Assembly (NCBI GenBank): GCA_032622095.1
Contig: CP136068.1
Coordinates: 153,291,151-153,355,150, forward strand
Origin: Siphonodentalium dalli
Taxonomy: Eukaryota; Mollusca; Scaphopoda; Gadilida; Siphonodentaliidae
Reading direction: 5' to 3'
DNA: 64,000 nucleotides
In this document: one piece after another, positions 60,593-64,000 of the stretch
Numbering within the stretch: the first letter of the stretch is position 1
Layout of the letters: the number at the start of each line of letters is the position of its first letter
Notes under the pieces: generated by a model
Told to the model about the DNA's origin: nothing
The model's input: only the letters and a program-made list of their open reading frames with translations
Database searches by the model: none
Made by a program: the position numbers and the translations under genes

Positions 60593-61479
60593 TCGATAGA
60601 TACATATCAAAATAAGATGTTTTCATATGGGGTATAATAGAAAGAATGAATTGAAAGTAGATTAAGCATACAGGGTTATAGTATAGAGTGTGAGGTGGCA
60701 TTATAAACGTTTGGACGAGTCTGATATACAGTATACAAGACAGAGAGGTGGGGAGTGTAAATATGATCTGCTGTTGCTTTAGATTATACACTGATTTTGT
60801 GTTCCGACCTAGAATTTTTGAATCAGAGCCCACGCAACAATCATTTGGATTTGTATGAATATGTTTTAATTTGGACTATATACATATCGCATTAGATGCA
60901 TGTTAGTTGATGTGAACATATACGTCGTTCAAGTTTTCGGTTTAAATAAGATTCAATAATTGTAGGACTTATGGGCAATTTTTTTTCTGCTAATAATGCC
61001 ACTATCCATTCATTCATTGTAATACAAATCCATAAGAAAAACTGAATGTATAAGTACGTAAAATGGTACATAAACAGGGTAAGCTTACATATACATGGTA
61101 AGCCTATCAAATGTAAATGTACATAACAGGGTAAGCATATCTGTTTAGAATTTTCAGAAGGGGGTAATCTATTTCTATATTTTTTAGTTTTTCTCTTTAA
61201 AGCATATGTTGATGATTGACATAAAGCTTAAATCACCTTTTATTTGGTCGATGACACGTATATATTTCATTGACCACAGCCCGACCATTTTTTCGGATAT
61301 ATGTCACGAGCTAATCTGTACACATGCTTGTATGCGGATGGTGTTGATTTTAGTAACTGCGATGGGTATAATCTAAAGATGAACACCAAGCAGATTTCAC
61401 TCCTGACACGAAGGGCGACCGGACAACGCCTCGGAGAAGATAAGCTTCTCACACGAAGGGTGACCGGACAACGCCTCAG

Positions 61480-61945
61480 AGATCCTTACAATTATCATGT
61501 AAACCCTCGGAGGTTGGATTATCACCCTATGTCACGTGATATGCGCGCCTTAATGTGAGGTCGTGAGTCTGAGCCTTACCATGCTAATGTAAACCCTCGA
61601 AGGGTGGATTATCACTATATGTCACGTGATATGCGCGCCTCGATGTGTTGTCGTGTGTCCACACGATCCTTACAATTCTCATGTAAACCGTCGAAGGGTG
61701 GATTATCACCCTATATGTCAGGTGATATGCGCGCCTCGATGTGAGACCGTGCGTCCGATCCTTACAATTCTCATGTAAACTCTCGAAAGGTGGATTATCA
61801 CCCTATATGTCAGGTGATATGCGCGCCTCGATGTGAGACCTTGCGTCCGAGCTTTACTATCATATAATGTAAACACTCGAAGGGTGGACTATCAACCCAT
61901 GTCACGTGATATGCGCGCCTCGATGTGAGATCGTTTGTCTGGTCG
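61480..61945. repeat. E-box minisatellite, unit B (about 5 monomers)
   Basis: Same monomer family. GTCACGTGAT is intact at 61531, 61621 and 61901, and is GTCAGGTGAT at 61717 and 61809. Confidence 0.75.
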
Positions 61946-62004
61946 TGCAAGTCCAAGGTAAACTCCCGATCGATGGTTGCATTATCACACAGTACCCATG
62001 AAGA

Positions 62005-62096
62005 TAGACCAAGTCTTCTCGGTCCACAACAGCTTGGGCTATCGGTTGGAAGGAAGCAATGTCCCAAGCTGCTGTGGATCGAGAATACTTGGTCTA
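62005..62096. ncRNA. Conserved stem-loop, unit B copy
   Basis: 92-nt hairpin: TAGACCAAGTCTTCTCGG with CGAGAATACTTGGTCTA, extending through CCCAAGC/GCTTGGG. About 33 bp of stem. Confidence 0.35.
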
Positions 62097-62117
62097 TACC
62101 GTGAAGTATAGTTTTAT

Positions 62118-62466
62118 ATCAATCAATCAATTCAATATATTTGTACACCAAATATGGTCAAGTGTAGATACATAACATAGATACATAATATAAAACAATG
62201 TCGCTAAAGGACATAATTTATATACATGAGGTTCATTTGTCGTGACACAATGTATCAGTCATATTATTGGAGCAATGTGTCATTCATATTATTGGAGTGA
62301 TTTCGCCTTATTGGGGATTTGTATGCGTATTCTGTCAAGCAGTTGGTCAACATGTTGCCATTTTCCCTTTTTGGCTTGTCTGTGGTTCCTAGACAAAATG
62401 GGCAGTTGCTTTTAGTACATTTGGTTGCGAGGATGTCATTATAGTTGTTTGAATTGGGTTATTCCA
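62118..62466 (-). mobile_element. Truncated antisense LINE 3' end
   Basis: Same family as 27691-28033: the ATCAATCAATCAAT tail is followed by TTGTACACCAAATATGGTCA on the + strand and a frameshifted ORF2 remnant near 62,330-62,460. Confidence 0.5.
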
Positions 62467-64000
62467 GCTAACTCTATAAGACTTGGATGTCTTTCGATAA
62501 TTGTTTAAAGAATGAATGACGTTCGTTTGATAGCAGTGAGCAGGTGCATTATATCATATTCACACCTCAGCGCGAATCAGACATGCACCCCAATGACTGT
62601 GCACCTATATAACGACCGAAAGGATTGCCATTTGGTTCTGGTCAAAGTCAAACGGTGGATGTGATGGTCACATCAATAAAGGATGAAGGGAACTTCACAC
62701 TGCACTCCGACCGTCATATATCCCGCCTGGGACCGGAAACAACGCAACTACTGCGTTAATCAGAGAATGTATTAAAGTGATATGAAACACTCCGGTAGGG
62801 TGATCAAATATAAATGGAGAATAATCTTGTTCAAAGTAGTAATTTTTACAAATATTATATCCAAATTGACAACAAACACCGTCATTCTTATATATTAATT
62901 AAATGCAGTGACTCTCGATGGCGAAATTGTTTTCGTTAGTTTATTGCCGATAGATGCGTCCCGAATCGAGTAGTAAATATTTACAATTGAGCGTAGTTCA
63001 GACGATGTTTTCTACGGAGTGGTACGGTCGATTTGCTTCAGATTGTTGGCAATGTTAGTAGAATGCTACATTCCTCCAATTGACATAGCGCCTGGATACT
63101 AACTGATCAGTTTTACGCACCAGAACAAGAACATAATAAGTCAAAGAGTGAAAACTGTACTTTCTAACAAAGGATGGATATATATGTAGTTTTTATTTAT
63201 CTGTCGTCTGTTTTTATCACCGTAACATGCCTCCAATATTTTATCACCGTAACATGTCTCCAATATTAGACCATTCCTATGTACACTTTTAACTAACTGG
63301 AATAGTCCATTTGGTATAGAAAGGGTTAAAATTAATCGCTATATGATATTCCGAAAGTCAACTAGTGATTGCTAACTTCTGATTGAACAACGTTTTCGTT
63401 AGTTCGGCATCCTTGACCTGTCACTAGATATTCTACCCTGTTAAAAATTTTAACATATGATGCTCCCATGCAGGACACCTGTGTAACGGTATAACTTTCT
63501 ATACGTACACACACTTTCTGAATTCATTGTCACGATCAGGGAGAATTTATTGGGAAGGGGTTGTATCACGTGGAATCTTATATATTTTGGCACCGCCTCT
63601 TGCTAAATGTGCTATTGGCAAAATTAATTCTTATTTGACTACAAATATATTCATTTGCCAAAAGTTTTGGCAAGTCACTTTTGAATTACCTAAGAACGTT
63701 GAACAATATTGGCCAACTAATACCATTCATTTCAAGAAACTTTTACAAAATAATTGTCTAAGTGGTGATTGATAAGGTTCAGGAAAAGTTAACACCTCTA
63801 TTAAGATGCAGTTAATCTGATAGCTTTCGTATCGATGGGAGGAGGAATTACTAGTATTTCTTGTAGTAGTGTTTACATAGTTAATCCTCTTTGTGTTGGT
63901 GTGCCCATCTGATGAAACAACCCTTCTAAAATATTATTGTTCGGCTAGTGTTTTATTGTTGCCTGATGCACAACAATAGAAAGTCGAGCTAATAAATAAC
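62467..64000. other. End of the second unit, no gene
   Basis: Includes an interspersed repeat (62,640-62,760) and the unit-tail homology with the promoter-like motif at 63566. Confidence 0.5.
63566..63582 (+). promoter_or_regulatory. Promoter-like motif at the unit boundary (right end of window)
   Basis: Identical 17-bp motif TCACGTGGAATCTTATA, in sequence homologous to 33,590-34,320. By analogy with 33953 to 35198, a first exon would be expected about 1.25 kb further on, near 64,810, outside the window. Confidence 0.4.

Larger units (their letters stand above)
34590..64000. repeat. Segmental duplication unit B (continues past the window)
   Basis: Second tandem copy in the same orientation. 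The offset is 31,977 bp at exon 1 and 29,613 bp at the right-hand promoter-like motif. It lacks the 8.1-kb LINE and the truncated LINE of unit A, but has extra insertions at 41,291-41,798, 47,746-49,080, 51,150-51,905 and 57,181-60,592. Confidence 0.8.

Overview
The window is animal (metazoan) nuclear DNA: A+T-rich, with spliceosomal GT-AG introns, C2H2 zinc-finger exons, an intact non-LTR retrotransposon, many palindromic mobile elements and several minisatellites. The repeat types resemble those of marine lophotrochozoans, probably a mollusc. That placement is an inference, since no species-diagnostic gene is present.

The backbone is a large tandem segmental duplication of about 30 kb. Unit A runs from about 2,615 to about 34,430 and unit B from about 34,590 past the right edge. 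Positions 63,190-63,950 of unit B match the tail of unit A at 33,590-34,320, so a third unit may follow. Each unit carries one intact seven-exon gene on the + strand for a PR/SET-domain protein with five C2H2 zinc fingers (PRDM-type regulator). Copy A lies at 3,221-10,417 and encodes 508 residues; copy B lies at 35,198-45,478 and encodes 512. Exon lengths, intron phases and reading frame agree throughout, except for a 12-nt longer last exon in B. In copy B the promoter, first exon and start of intron 1 are present twice, apparently identical, 1,790 bp apart, so B has two alternative first exons. A module of about 230 bp with kappaB-like and GATA-like sites occurs four times: in intron 1 and downstream of each gene.

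The units differ mainly by insertions. Unit A contains an 8.1-kb non-LTR retrotransposon (13,492-21,640) with two intact ORFs; unit B keeps the empty site near 50,742. Other differences are a truncated LINE at 25,683, an insertion at 27,551-28,054, a G-rich insertion at 29,407-30,375, a B-only satellite insertion at 57,181-60,592, and MITEs and foldback elements inside introns. A palindromic module of about 69 bp recurs as nested double hairpins (6,105-6,505; 9,018-9,486; 32,995-33,459).

Outside the two regulator genes and the retrotransposon I see no convincing complete gene. A few conserved but degenerate ORF blocks (700-924, 46,675-46,959, 51,170-51,365, 52,086-52,313, 27,001-27,297) are reported with low confidence.
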